64,000 nucleotides of DNA from JAICLL01 sp035252155 (GCA_035252155.1 DATFDL010000224.1:6066-70065), one strand, 5' to 3'. Shown: positions 24,585 to 34,591, counted from the stretch's first letter. Notes: generated by a model from the letters alone, not told the origin. Made by a program: numbers and translations.

Positions 24585-26381
24585 ATGGCCATCCTGACCC
24601 TGCGTGAAGTCAGTCTCGATTTCGGCGGACCGCCGCTGCTTGATCGTGTCGATTGGACCGTCGATCGCGGCGAACGCATCTGCCTGTTGGGCCGTAACGG
24701 CGAGGGCAAGAGCACGCTGCTCAAATTGATCGACGGCGAGCTTTCGCCCGACGGCGGCGAGATCGTTCGACAGCAAGGGCTGCGCGTGGCACGGCTACCC
24801 CAAGAAGTGCCGCAAGAAGTATCACAACGCACGGGCGGCTCCATCTTCGCTGAAGTTGCCGATGGCCTGTGCGCGGCCGGACACGAGCTGCCGGGCGCCG
24901 AACACCGCGTTGAGGCCGTCCTCTCACGCATGGAGCTGTCGCCCTATGCGATGTTTTCGTCGCTCTCCGCGGGCATGAAACGCCGAGTCTTGCTGGCGAA
25001 GGCCATTGTCGGCGAGCCCGACATCCTGCTGCTCGACGAGCCGACCAACCATCTCGACATCGATGCCATTCGCTGGCTGGAAGGCTTTTTGCTTCGTTTC
25101 GGAGGCACATTGATTTTTGTGACGCACGACCGGGCCTTGCTCGAACAGCTCGCCACGCGGATTGTCGAGCTCGATCGCGGGCGGCTGTTCGATTGGCGGT
25201 GTGATTATCCGACGTTTCTTGAGCGAAAGGAAGCGGCCCTCGCCGCCGAGGCCCGGCAGAACGAGCTGTTCGACAAGCGACTGGCGCAGGAAGAAGTTTG
25301 GATACGAAAAGGGATTGAGGCCCGCCGCACCCGCAACGAGGGCCGCGTGCGGGCGTTGAAGGCGATGCGCGAAGAGCGGCGACGACGGCGAGACGTGCAG
25401 GGCGTGGCGCGGATCGAGGCCCAGCAAGCCGAAGCGTCGGGGCGATTGGTGATCGAGGCCAAGGGCGCGAGTTTCGCTTACGGCGCGCGCCCGGTCATTC
25501 AAAACCTGACCACGTCGATCATGCGCGGCGACAAGGTGGGCATTATTGGACCCAACGGCTCGGGCAAAACCACACTTTTGCGGCTGTTGTTGGGCGACCT
25601 GCCACCGCTTCAGGGGACGGTACGTCATGGCACGCGGCTCGAAGTCGCGTATTTCGATCAATTAAAGGCCACCCTGCACGAAGAGCAGACGGTCCAAGAG
25701 AACGTCACCGATTACGAGACGATTACGTTCAACGGGCAGTCGCGGCACATTCTCGGTTACCTGCAAGACTTCCTCTTTACGCCCGAACGTTCGCGGACCC
25801 TGGTCAAGTTTCTGTCGGGCGGCGAACGCAGCCGGCTGTTGCTGGCGCGGCTGTTCACAAAACCATCGAACGTGCTGGTGTTCGATGAGCCGACCAATGA
25901 CCTTGATCTCGAAACCTTGGAACTCTTGGCGAGCCTGCTGGCCGAATATCAAGGGACCGTGCTGCTGGTGAGCCATGATCGAGCCTTCTTGAACGATGTG
26001 GCGACAAGCATGCTGGCGATCGAGGCGGGCGGAACCATTCACGAATATGCGGGCGGCTACGACGACTATCTGCTCCAGCGGCCCGCGACCTCCGCACCGA
26101 TATGCTTGCCGGCGTCGGTCGCACGCAAGGCGGCCCGGCCGCAACAGGAGCGTCGGGCGAGGCTGACCTATCAGGAAAAGCAAGAGCTCGCGGCGCTGCC
26201 GCAGCGAATCGAGACTCTGGAAGCTCGGCGACGCGATTTGCACAACGCGATGTCGGATCCGGCATTTTATCAGCGCCCTGGCGCCGAGATCGCCCAAGAC
26301 AACGCCAGGCTCTCCGCGCTGGAGCAGGAACTGGTCGCAGCCTACGACCGCTGGGAATCGCTGGAATCGTTGGCCGATTAA
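24585..26381 (+). CDS. ABC-F family ATPase (Uup-like)
   Basis: 598 residues from the ATG at 24585 (an in-frame GTG lies three codons upstream). There are two nucleotide-binding domains: Walker A GRNGEGKST and GPNGSGKTT, signatures LSAGMKRR and LSGGERSR, and Walker B DILLLDEPTNHLD and VLVFDEPTNDLD. A charged linker lies between them (about 195-295) and a coiled-coil C-terminal extension ends the protein. No membrane domain. ABC-F proteins act on the ribosome or, for Uup, affect DNA transposon excision. The C-terminal coiled coil favours Uup-like. Confidence 0.92.
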   Translation: MAILTLREVSLDFGGPPLLDRVDWTVDRGERICLLGRNGEGKSTLLKLIDGELSPDGGEIVRQQGLRVARLPQEVPQEVSQRTGGSIFAEVADGLCAAGHELPGAEHRVEAVLSRMELSPYAMFSSLSAGMKRRVLLAKAIVGEPDILLLDEPTNHLDIDAIRWLEGFLLRFGGTLIFVTHDRALLEQLATRIVELDRGRLFDWRCDYPTFLERKEAALAAEARQNELFDKRLAQEEVWIRKGIEARRTRNEGRVRALKAMREERRRRRDVQGVARIEAQQAEASGRLVIEAKGASFAYGARPVIQNLTTSIMRGDKVGIIGPNGSGKTTLLRLLLGDLPPLQGTVRHGTRLEVAYFDQLKATLHEEQTVQENVTDYETITFNGQSRHILGYLQDFLFTPERSRTLVKFLSGGERSRLLLARLFTKPSNVLVFDEPTNDLDLETLELLASLLAEYQGTVLLVSHDRAFLNDVATSMLAIEAGGTIHEYAGGYDDYLLQRPATSAPICLPASVARKAARPQQERRARLTYQEKQELAALPQRIETLEARRRDLHNAMSDPAFYQRPGAEIAQDNARLSALEQELVAAYDRWESLESLAD

Positions 26382-26739
26382 GGTCTACCTGTTCTTCACA
26401 GCCCGACAGTCTTGCCAGGCTCTTGGCTCATCAGACGTTGTGGTTTGGACTATGTGATTGCAAACGGCAACGGCTGAGGCGATGTCTTCGACCGGCCGCT
26501 CATCGTGCGGTGGTGGCATCGACGCTGGCACGATGCGGTCAAATCTGCGGGGGCGCCGCCCGTTGGCAAACCAGCACCGACTCGGTCTTCGGGATGCCTG
26601 CTCCCATACCTTCTGGCGCTTAGGGCGGCGCTCCCGTGAGGGCTCAACCGCATCACGATATAGGTCGAACGTCCATTTCATCGGACGGCGCGCCTAGAAG
26701 GGGTCTCGGTACATCACCTATCAGAAATTCCGCGAAAAG
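26382..26739. other. Gene-free spacer, accessory-region boundary
   Basis: About 360 nt between the ABC-F gene and the next open frame. Six-frame reading gives only fragments and no promoter, RNA gene or repeat that I can recognise. Base composition is slightly more mixed than in the neighbouring genes. Confidence 0.4.
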
Positions 26740-27030
26740 ATGAAAGGGGTTCTTGATGAATTCACGGGCAAGGCATTTCGCGACGAAGTGAAGATTGACC
26801 TCAATGGCAGCGTGCTAAACACGGATGACATGATGAACAAATGGTTGAACGGCTATGAGTACCACCACGCGCAGCAAGCCTTGGAGGTGTTTAAGGCAGT
26901 TCTGCCGGAGGAATGGCAGCGAGGTATTTTCATCAATATGATGATTGACAAGGTAAAGCAGGTGGCAAAGATCTATGCCTTCGTCGCCTGGCTCCATCGT
27001 CGGCAAAAAGGGGCAACGTTTCACATTTAA
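26740..27030 (+). CDS. Hypothetical protein, possibly a C-terminal fragment
   Basis: 96 residues, not recognised. It is rich in charged and aromatic residues (MNKWLNGYEYHHAQQALEVF, MMIDKVKQVAKIYAFVAWLH). The frame continues upstream for about 14 sense codons (SRYITYQKFREK) before a TAG, with no start codon there. It could thus be the tail of a truncated gene. Codon usage is less GC-biased than in the neighbours, in keeping with an accessory origin. Confidence 0.35.
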   Translation: MKGVLDEFTGKAFRDEVKIDLNGSVLNTDDMMNKWLNGYEYHHAQQALEVFKAVLPEEWQRGIFINMMIDKVKQVAKIYAFVAWLHRRQKGATFHI

Positions 27031-27178
27031 TGAACCAGCCCCCGCCATCTCAGGGAGCGCCCGCATCGCCTAGTCGAGTTCCTGCGATGCCGGCTGGTGA
27101 AAAACCGGAAGTCGAAGCCATGCGCCGGCGGGATTGATGCACTGTCGAGCAGATGCTAAACTTGGTTTAAGAATACTT

Positions 27179-27236
27179 GAGGCCTGGGAGTGCTTCGGCA
27201 CGTTAGGGCTAAACCCTTCCCGGGCCTCTTTTTTTT
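27179..27236 (+). terminator. Three-way-junction terminator or attenuator before DUF3800
   Basis: An 11-bp stem (GAGGCCTGGGA at 27179-27189 with TCCCGGGCCTC at 27218-27228, one G-T pair) is followed by eight Ts. Inside it sit two further hairpins, GTGC-TTCG-GCAC and AGGG-CTAAA-CCCT, so the transcript would fold as a three-way junction. The T-run ends only six nt before the DUF3800 ATG. Confidence 0.75.
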
Positions 27237-27242
27237 CCGCCG

Positions 27243-28280
27243 ATGTACCTGCTTTACGTTGACGCCTCCGGGACTCCTGAACCGCAGGACAGCAATAGCC
27301 GACATTATGTCCTGGTTGGTCTTTGCGTTCACGAAGGAACGTGGTTCGCGCTCGACAAGCGGTTGAACGGGTTAAAAGCGGCCTATTGCCCGCCTGGACG
27401 GGACTTTGAGCTCCACGCCGCTCAGTTCGCAGGCTCTATTCGAGAGCAGGATGAGATACCGGCGTTCGCTGGCATGTCGTGGACGGATCGGCGTGCCCGC
27501 GTCACGGCGCTTCAGCAGGCGAAAATCGCCGCTGCCCCTACCGCGCCCGAGAGGCGAAACCGAGCCAAGAAATACAAGCGCACGGAGCCGTTCATCCATT
27601 TGACGCGCCAAGAACGCTCGCAACTTCTCGAAGATGCGCTTGACCTGGTAGGGGCACACAGGGGAATCAGCTTGTTTGGAGAAGCCATCCGCAAAGCTCA
27701 TCCGGCAGTGACGTCGGGCAACGTCGACCCTGTTCACCAAGCCTTCGAGCAAGTCGTTTCGCGGTTCGATTCGTTTCTGAAGCGGCTGGACGACTGGAAG
27801 CACCAAAAAAGTCCGCGTCGATTGATCGACAATGGTCTGCTGGTTCTCGATCAGGACTACACGACCGAAGCGACTATTCTCAGCCAATTTCGCGACTATC
27901 GGAGAAAGGGTCATCCGTGGGGGCGAATGAGGCACGTCATCGACGTACCTTTTTTCGCATCCAGCGAACGAGTTTGCGGGCTTCAACTTGTCGATATCTG
28001 CGCCTAGGCGTTACGTCGGTACCTTGACACCAATGCCGTGAGCGGCAGCCATGAAGAGCGGAATTTTCAGCGGATTTACCACCGATTCGATCGGGACAAT
28101 CTTGGCAGGTTGCACGGATTGAGACACTACACCCCTCCCGGCACGTGCGACTGTCTTGTCTGTCGAGAACGCGGTCACGCAACTCAAGCGGCCGCCTCGC
28201 CGCCTGTCGTTTTGCCAACAGAGCCGCAGCAGTCGGGACGGGACGATTCGAATCCTGCTGTCAACGAACCGTCGAGCTAA
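27243..28280 (+). pseudogene. DUF3800 gene interrupted by in-frame TAG
   Basis: The first 254 codons encode a DUF3800 protein (MYLLYVDASGTPEP at the start, the conserved Asp, and CGLQLVDICA near the end). A TAG at 28005-28007 stops it, yet the same frame continues with ALRRYLDTNAVSGSH...FDRDNLGRLHGLRHY for 90 more codons to 28280. This is the expected family C-terminus, where 'LQ.aD..AYAlrry' is common. TAG therefore probably replaces a Tyr codon. DUF3800 proteins have an RNase-H-like fold and often occur in defence or mobile contexts. It is either a recent nonsense mutation or read through by a suppressor. Confidence 0.75.
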
Positions 28281-28433
28281 CCTGCCCAGTGCTTCCGGGC
28301 CACTCGACGCGGTTTCGATCACGAACCCCGCCCGGCAGCACCGCGCAATCGCTCTGGTCGTTCGCTTTAGCGCAAGCTCAGCGAGCGTTTTCCTACATAG
28401 GTGGCATCGACCGCTTGGGCGGACCGCGCACAA

Positions 28434-29885
28434 TCACGCCAGAACCGCGTTCACCACGCGTGCCGGCTGGCCATTCGTGAGCTGCTGTTGGCGGCCGTTG
28501 CTGTGGTAGACAAGCTTGTTGTGGTCCAAGCCAAATTGATGCAGAAGGGTCGCTTGGTAATCGTTGGGAGTGACGATGTCGACGGCCGCCTTGTGGCCGA
28601 CTTCGTCGGTCTGGCCGAAAGCCATGCCGGGCTTGATGCCGCCGCCCGCCAGCCAGATCGAGAAGCCTTGGCCATTGTGGTCGCGGCCCACCTGGTCGTT
28701 CAATTCGCCCTCGCAGACGGGCAGCCGGCCGATTTCGCCGCCCCAATGCACGATCGTCGAAGCGAGCAGGCCCCGCTGCTTGAGATCAGTTACCAGGGCG
28801 GCCGACGGTTGGTCGGTGCGGCGGCAGATTGCCGGCAGCGTAGTGCGCAGGTTGTTGTGGTTGTCCCAGGGCTGCCCGCCTAGAAACAACTGCACGAAAC
28901 GCACTCCCCGCTCCACCAGTCGCCGGGCGATCAAGCAACGCGTGCCGTACTCGCGGGTCTCGTCCCGGTCTAGCCCGTAGAGCGTGTGGATGTATGCGGG
29001 CTCTCGGCCGATGTCGAGCGCCTCCTTGGCTTCGACCTGCATGGCCGCGGCCAATTCATAGCTGGCGATGCGGGTCTCCAGGTCGGCCTCGCCGGGGTGC
29101 ACCGCCAGATGGCGGCGGTTCAGTCGTTCCAGAAAGCTCAAATTCTGCCGTTGCAATTCGCCGCGCAACTGCGGCGGCGGGTCGAGATTCAGGATCCGCG
29201 GTTCTTGGGGCCGCAATACGGTGCCCTGATAAAGCGGCGGCATAAAGCCGTTCGACCAGTTGTGGGTGCCGTCGACGGGATGTCCTGCCGGGTCGGAAAG
29301 CACCATGTAGGCGGGCAGGTTCTGCGATTCGCTTCCCAGCGCGTAGACCAGCCAACTGCCCATCGTCGGACGGCCGGTCACGCCGGCGATGCCGCCATGA
29401 AAAAAGCGGATCGAAACCTCGTGGCCATTATGGCCGGTATGCATCGATCGAACGACGCAAAGGTCATCGACGATACCGGCCGTATGCGGCAACAGTTCGG
29501 AGACGTCGGCGCCACACTGGCCGTGTTTGGCAAACTTGAAGGGACTGCCGAGCAGCTTCTTGCTGGCCCGGTTGACGAAACTGTAGTGGACATCGCCGCC
29601 GTAATCTTTGCCGTTGAGCGCCGTTAGCTCCGGCTTCGGGTCGAACAGATCGACGTGCGAAGGGCCGCCGTGCATGAACAGCGAAATCATGGCGGTGGCT
29701 TTGGGCGAGAAGTGCGGCTGCCGCGGCTTCAGGTCGAGCGGCAAATTCTCACCGGGCTTGCCCGGCGTTTCCACGGCAAGCAAACGATCGTCGTTCAGCA
29801 GGTGCGCCAGGGCGAAGCTGCCGATGCCAAAAGCCGACTGGGCCAGGAATTCACGCCGGCTGCGAAAGCGAGGGTCAATCCACAT
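28434..29885 (-). CDS. DUF1501 protein
   Basis: 483 residues with a twin-arginine type N-terminus (RSRREFLAQSAFGIGSFAL) and the family hallmark ISLFMHGGPSHVDLFDPKP. The C-terminus has the usual VHWGGEIGRLPVCEG and GRDHNGQGFSIWLAGGG motifs, resembling the metal site of alkaline-phosphatase-superfamily enzymes. It overlaps the upstream DUF1549/DUF1553 gene by 11 nt and is surely co-transcribed with it. The function is unknown; export is inferred. Confidence 0.94.
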   Translation of the reverse strand: MWIDPRFRSRREFLAQSAFGIGSFALAHLLNDDRLLAVETPGKPGENLPLDLKPRQPHFSPKATAMISLFMHGGPSHVDLFDPKPELTALNGKDYGGDVHYSFVNRASKKLLGSPFKFAKHGQCGADVSELLPHTAGIVDDLCVVRSMHTGHNGHEVSIRFFHGGIAGVTGRPTMGSWLVYALGSESQNLPAYMVLSDPAGHPVDGTHNWSNGFMPPLYQGTVLRPQEPRILNLDPPPQLRGELQRQNLSFLERLNRRHLAVHPGEADLETRIASYELAAAMQVEAKEALDIGREPAYIHTLYGLDRDETREYGTRCLIARRLVERGVRFVQLFLGGQPWDNHNNLRTTLPAICRRTDQPSAALVTDLKQRGLLASTIVHWGGEIGRLPVCEGELNDQVGRDHNGQGFSIWLAGGGIKPGMAFGQTDEVGHKAAVDIVTPNDYQATLLHQFGLDHNKLVYHSNGRQQQLTNGQPARVVNAVLA

Positions 29886-32800
29886 ACAAAAACTCGTTCG
29901 AGCTGAGAAGTTGCTGGCAAAGGCTCGTCAGCGCCAGCAGTTCATGGTCCGTTTTGTCGGTGCTGCTGCGCAGGGCGGCGAACTGCCCGGCGATAAACTG
30001 ACAGGCAGATTCCAGTTCTTCGAGCGTGGCTGCGCGTTGGTAAGCGATCTGCCAGGCATAGGCAATCTGCTGCGGCAGAGAAACCGTGAGCGGTCCGTGA
30101 AAATCGGTGGAAGAGTTCCATGCGTCGAGCTCGCGATTTTCGGAGTCGCATAGCTTGAGCGTGACATTCCAGGCAAACGAATCGGAATTTACATCGCCAA
30201 AACAATCAACGGCAAAGTCGAAGGTATCGCCGGCTTGCACTTCGGCCGGTAACATGTCGGTAGCCGTCTCGCCCGTCTTCACGAGCCACTCGGCCGACAA
30301 GCCGGCGCGACTCGACACGATACGGCCGCGCACGCCGTCGCCATTTTCGGAGGGATGGTGCAGCTTGCCCGAAATCGAGACGGACCCGCTCCGCGGCGCC
30401 GTCCAACGGCGGATGGCCGCATGTTGCGAGTCGTTGCCGGCATGACCGCCCGCGGCGGTCAGCAGCACCCACCCCAGGTTGGCGTCGGGCAAGGTCGGGC
30501 CTCCCTGCCACGCCGATCCCGTGAAGTGCGGTAATGCGCTAAACTGTGTCACCCGCTTCTCGGCCTCATCGAACGTGCCGTAACCGAATTGCCAGCCTTC
30601 GACGCGCCGCGGATATTTTGCGATCAGCGGTTGCAATGCGGGCAAGCCAAAATCCGCGGGCGTCTCTGACCGCACTCGCTGGGCGAACAGCCCGGCCTGC
30701 TTGAGCACGAACTCGCTGTTCATCAGCATCAGCGACTGCGGCGCGCCGGTGCTCGGCGCACGCCGCTCGCAGTTCAATGTCATGACCGGCGCGTCGAACG
30801 CGGTCAAAAACGAGACGGGCTTCGACCGCCGAACTTCCAAGTAGACGCTGCGGCGAGGCAACCCGTCTTTGACGACGACCTGGCCGACAAAATCGTCGAC
30901 CACCGGCACCGCCGGACCAAACGGCTTGCGGTCGAGCTGGCCGCTGGCCATGAGCATGCGGTCTCGCAACGTCTCTGCTTCCAGCCGCCGTACCGGATAG
31001 TGCCAGTAATACGAATTATTTCCGTCCACCACTCGGGGATTCGTCTCGCCGTTTTTCAACGGCCGGGGCAGCGACGACTGCCGGTAAACCGTCGAGAGCA
31101 TCAGGAGTTTGTGCATCCGCTTCATGCTCCAGCCCTGGCGAGCGAACTCGTCGGCCAGCCAGTCGAGTAGCTCGGGATGGGTCGGCCGCACACCGAGCAC
31201 GCCGAAGTCGCCGGCCGTATCGACCAGCCCGCGACCGAAATGATTGAGCCAGATGCGATTCACCAGCACGCGGCCGGTTAGCGGATGCTGGCCGCTGGTC
31301 AGATGCCTGGCCAGAGCAAGTCGCCGGCCCGAGGTTGGCAGTAGCGGATCGTCGCCGGGAATCTCGAAGCGATGCCCCTCGGCAGCCGCGATGGTCAAAT
31401 CGCCGGGCGATACTTCCTGCTGCGGCTGGCGATAATCGCCGCGGTAAAAAACGTGCGTCGGAGGCAGCGTGCCAGCCACTTCATTGACGACGCTCACAAA
31501 ATCTTCGACAGGTTTTTCCGCCCGCTTGGCGGCGATCTTGGCCTGGTCGGCCTTCAGTTCGTCGGCGGCCGCCTGATTGTATTGATAGAGCACACCGGCC
31601 GAGATGTTCACCTTGGGATTCGCGGCCAGCAGTTGCTTTTGCTCTTCCGATCGCTTGTCGGCGGCAGTGTTATAGGCGTCACGCAGCTTGCCGCGGAGCT
31701 CCTCGGGGAATTTTTCCAGTTCCTTCTCCAGGGCATCGCTGAGGAACTTCGCTTGTTTCGCGTTGTAGGCGTCTTGCAGAACTTTCGCCTCGGCTTCGAC
31801 CGCCGCCGCTTTGGCGCGGTCTTGGTCCGTATAGAGCGACACCAGCCGCTGCGCCGGCCGCCGCCAATGTGCCGGATCGAGGGCTGGCTCAAATACTGCC
31901 CGACGCCGGTAATAATCGTTCTGTGGAATCGGATCATAGCGGTGATCGTGGCATTGGGCACAGCCAACGGTCAGTCCCAGCAGCGACGAACCGACGATCT
32001 TCAGCGTGTCGGCCAGTTTTTGGTTGGCGCCTTCCGCCGTGTCGCCGCTGGTTGTCGTGGGGTCGGCCGCTGTTTGCAGGAAGCCCGTGGCGGCCAGCGT
32101 TTCGATCTGTTCGGGCGTGAGGTTGCTCCACGGTTGCGGCACCAGCTCATCGCCCGCAAGCTGTTCGATGAGGAACTGGTCGAACGGCTTGTCGAGGTTG
32201 AACGAGCGAATCACGTAGTCGCGGTACTTATAGGCGTACGGGCGTGGCGTGTCATCGCTGCCGTTTCCTTCCGAATCGGCATAGCCGGCGACGTCGAGCC
32301 AGTGTCGTCCCCAACGCTCGCCATAGTGCGGCGAGGCGAGCAGGCGATCCAAGAGCCGCCCGTACGCCAGTTCGCTTTTGTCGGCGAGAAACTCGGCGAT
32401 TTCCTGCGCAGTAGGCGGCAGGCCGACCAGGTCGAACGAGGCCCGGCGGATGAATGTCAGCCGGTCGGCATCGGCGGCGAAGCGAAGTCCGTTCTCGCGC
32501 AGCTTGGCCAGCACGAAGGCATCGATCGGGGAGCGCACGATATCGGCACCGGGCTGCGCAGCGAGCGATACCTCATCACGAACCACATTGGCCAGCGGCG
32601 GCGGTTCGCTACGGCGAATCGGCTGGAAGGCCCAATAGGCCCTTTCTTCGGGCGTGATGTCGATGCCCTGCGGCAGTTGCTCGGGTTCATCTCGCAGCGT
32701 CGGCGCCCCCGCGGCGATCCACCGCTCGATGGCGGCAAGCTGCTCCGGCGGCACCTTCTTTTCGCCCGGCGGCATCTCGCCGGCCTTGGCGCGGTTCAGG

Positions 32801-33054
32801 AGCAGACTGGCGGCGGCGTTACTTGGTGCGATGGCCGGCCCGCTCTCGCCTCCGCGAACGATGAACCGCCTCAACCGCAGGTCGAGGCCGCCTTCGATCT
32901 TCTCGCCACCACCGTGGCAGTCGAAGCAATACGCCTTGAACACCGGCCGCGCATCATGCTCAAAGCTTGGCGCTTCGTCGGCATGTGCAGCGGAACGAAT
33001 CACCGCCAGCGCCAGCGCAGACTGAATCAGCAAACGCCAACTACCTCGATCCAT
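29875..33054 (-). CDS. PSCyt1-DUF1549-DUF1553 planctomycete protein
   Basis: 1059 residues from the ATG at 33054; an in-frame TTG at 33105 is possible but shields the signal peptide. In order: a signal peptide (about 1-27), a planctomycete cytochrome c domain (YCFDCHGGGEKIEGGLDLR... ending in AGEMPPGEKKVPP), DUF1549 (about 170-370, with CAQCHDHRYDPIPQ), a charged linker, and DUF1553 (about 590-830, with RVLVNRIWLNHFGRGLV). The C-terminal ~200 residues form an extra beta-rich domain. It partners the overlapping DUF1501 gene. Presumed periplasmic redox or degradative role; unproven. Confidence 0.93.
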   Translation of the reverse strand: MDRGSWRLLIQSALALAVIRSAAHADEAPSFEHDARPVFKAYCFDCHGGGEKIEGGLDLRLRRFIVRGGESGPAIAPSNAAASLLLNRAKAGEMPPGEKKVPPEQLAAIERWIAAGAPTLRDEPEQLPQGIDITPEERAYWAFQPIRRSEPPPLANVVRDEVSLAAQPGADIVRSPIDAFVLAKLRENGLRFAADADRLTFIRRASFDLVGLPPTAQEIAEFLADKSELAYGRLLDRLLASPHYGERWGRHWLDVAGYADSEGNGSDDTPRPYAYKYRDYVIRSFNLDKPFDQFLIEQLAGDELVPQPWSNLTPEQIETLAATGFLQTAADPTTTSGDTAEGANQKLADTLKIVGSSLLGLTVGCAQCHDHRYDPIPQNDYYRRRAVFEPALDPAHWRRPAQRLVSLYTDQDRAKAAAVEAEAKVLQDAYNAKQAKFLSDALEKELEKFPEELRGKLRDAYNTAADKRSEEQKQLLAANPKVNISAGVLYQYNQAAADELKADQAKIAAKRAEKPVEDFVSVVNEVAGTLPPTHVFYRGDYRQPQQEVSPGDLTIAAAEGHRFEIPGDDPLLPTSGRRLALARHLTSGQHPLTGRVLVNRIWLNHFGRGLVDTAGDFGVLGVRPTHPELLDWLADEFARQGWSMKRMHKLLMLSTVYRQSSLPRPLKNGETNPRVVDGNNSYYWHYPVRRLEAETLRDRMLMASGQLDRKPFGPAVPVVDDFVGQVVVKDGLPRRSVYLEVRRSKPVSFLTAFDAPVMTLNCERRAPSTGAPQSLMLMNSEFVLKQAGLFAQRVRSETPADFGLPALQPLIAKYPRRVEGWQFGYGTFDEAEKRVTQFSALPHFTGSAWQGGPTLPDANLGWVLLTAAGGHAGNDSQHAAIRRWTAPRSGSVSISGKLHHPSENGDGVRGRIVSSRAGLSAEWLVKTGETATDMLPAEVQAGDTFDFAVDCFGDVNSDSFAWNVTLKLCDSENRELDAWNSSTDFHGPLTVSLPQQIAYAWQIAYQRAATLEELESACQFIAGQFAALRSSTDKTDHELLALTSLCQQLLSSNEFLYVD

Positions 33055-33105
33055 TAACAATGACAGACGCAACGAGGTACGCACTTCTTTCAATGGTCCG
33101 GACAA

Positions 33106-33844
33106 CGGGGGGAATTAGAAACGGACGAAAAATAACTTCGGCATACAGATTCCTCTCCCTCCGGGAGAGGTTAGGTGAGGGCCGACATAATTGCCGACGT
33201 TACTTTTTCGTCCGCTCCTTTGGGAAGCGAATCGGACGGCGGGCTACAACTATGAATCTAACGCGATCCCCTCGGAGCATCAACCTGAGGGGCTTGAATC
33301 ACCCGCGCCTGGTGAAGCAGAGTCAGGCTCTGCGGGCGAGGCACCGGGCAAGGGAGAACTAAGCCCACGGGCGACTCAATGACGCCTGGCTGCCTTGTCA
33401 GAGCGCTCTGCCAAGACGGCTTATTTTTTCTCTCCCATTGAACGCCCTAGCCATGCCGCTAATCGTGGTCACCGTAGAGTTCGGTGCGCGAGAAAGTGCC
33501 CTCGGCGATGGGCCGGTGGAAGCTTCCTGGTAGACCAATCGGTCAAGCTCGTCCGGAGTAATCGTGCGCATTGCGGTGCAAGTTTCAGCCAGTGAAATCT
33601 TCTCCAAATAAGCCTGCACCAAATCCTGAATCCCGCCCCGCGCTCCCCGCCCAAGCCTCCTGCCCCCAGCCGCGACCCACGCCCGACGCTCCCCGTCCCT
33701 CGCCCCTCGCTCCACACCTCACGGCCCCGCCCCCCGGTAATCTGTTCGCCGACGCGAGAGCGAGAGGGTATTATTGGAATGGTTCATTCCGGCCGCGAGC
33801 GAGATGTGCCCCACCGCCGCCGCGGTCGAGGTAAGGGTAATCCA
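33106..33844. other. Long spacer with repeats and pyrimidine-rich tract
   Basis: No convincing gene. It contains a REP-like palindrome (33151-33184) and the short phrase ACGGACGAAAAAT, which recurs at 47928. A C-rich, text-like tract follows at 33600-33725 (CCCGCCCCGCGCTCCC...). A minus-strand fragment reading TAMRTITPDELDRLVYQEAS near 33500-33560 may be a gene relic. Confidence 0.5.
33151..33184. repeat. REP-like palindrome
   Basis: CCTCTCCCTCCGGGAGAGG followed by TTAGGTGAGGGCC. The same pattern occurs at 35019-35048, 40144-40165, 47944-47974 and 47989-48018. Confidence 0.8.
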
Positions 33845-34180
33845 GTGCCAAAACTCGCTGAAAGCAACCTGCCAACCTTGATTCAGCGCATCACGTCGCG
33901 GATCTTGAAGCGGTTTCACCCGGACAAGGTGATCCTATTTGGTTCTCAGGCGCGCGGAAACACAACCGCGGACAGCGACTTGGATTTGCTGGTGGTGATG
34001 GATTTTGAGGGGTCGAAGCTCGACAAGATGGTCGAGGTACGCGAGGTGCTGAGGGGGATCAGGATCCCGACGGACATTCTCATCACGACGCCCGACGACT
34101 TCGCCTGGCGCAAGGACGTGGTGGGCACCATTGAATGGCCGGCTTTCCATGAAGGCCAAGTCCTTTATGCCCGCGCCTAG
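33845..34180 (+). CDS. MNT-type nucleotidyltransferase (antitoxin of an MNT/HEPN pair)
   Basis: 111 residues from the GTG at 33845, preferred over an ATG at 33779 because the longer version adds only a basic low-complexity stretch. It holds the minimal nucleotidyltransferase motif GSQARGNTTADSDLDLLVV with the metal-binding Asp pair, followed by DILITTPDDFAWRK. In known MntA-HepT systems the MNT protein AMPylates and neutralises the HEPN RNase. The HEPN gene follows at once and overlaps by 14 nt, but is frameshifted. Confidence 0.87.
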   Translation: MPKLAESNLPTLIQRITSRILKRFHPDKVILFGSQARGNTTADSDLDLLVVMDFEGSKLDKMVEVREVLRGIRIPTDILITTPDDFAWRKDVVGTIEWPAFHEGQVLYARA

Positions 34181-34591
34181 CAATCCGCAGTTAGCCGTTC
34201 TGCGTCAATGGGTCGAGAAGGCCGAACACGACCTGACGGCCGCCAGACAGATTCAAAAGCTCGGCAAGGCCGCGCCGACGGATACGATTTGTTTTCACGC
34301 GCAGCAATGCGTCGAGAAGTATCTTAAGGCCGCTCTGGTCAACCTAGGGATTCCCTTCGCAAAGACCCACGACATCGAAGTGCTGATGAAGCTGATTCCG
34401 CCTAAGCACCGGCCAGCCATGACGCCGACGGAGCAGAATTATTCACCAGTTATGCGGTCGTGGTTCGATATCCGCAAGCCGGACTGGCGATTCCTCTGCG
34501 CGAATCGCGCAGGGCGGTGGCCATCGCGCGGCGCATTCGCCGCGAAGTGCGCCGCTCGTTGCCCAGGTCGGCGGTACGGCGCACCAAGTGA
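34167..34591 (+). pseudogene. HEPN-domain toxin gene with frameshift
   Basis: The first part (LRQWVEKAEHDLTAARQIQK, CFHAQQCVEKYLKAALV) is a clear HEPN domain up to about codon 85 (IPPKHRPAMTP, near 34425). Beyond it the original frame becomes nonsense-like. The next frame over reads DGAELFTSYAVVVRYP... and RRAVAIARRIRREVRRSL up to a TGA at 34589-34591, exactly the expected HEPN C-terminus. The RxxxxH-type active site corresponds to this second part. A single-base loss in the ACGCCGACGG stretch (about 34421-34430) would explain it. It could be a disarmed toxin, a sequencing error or, less likely, a programmed shift. Confidence 0.72.
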
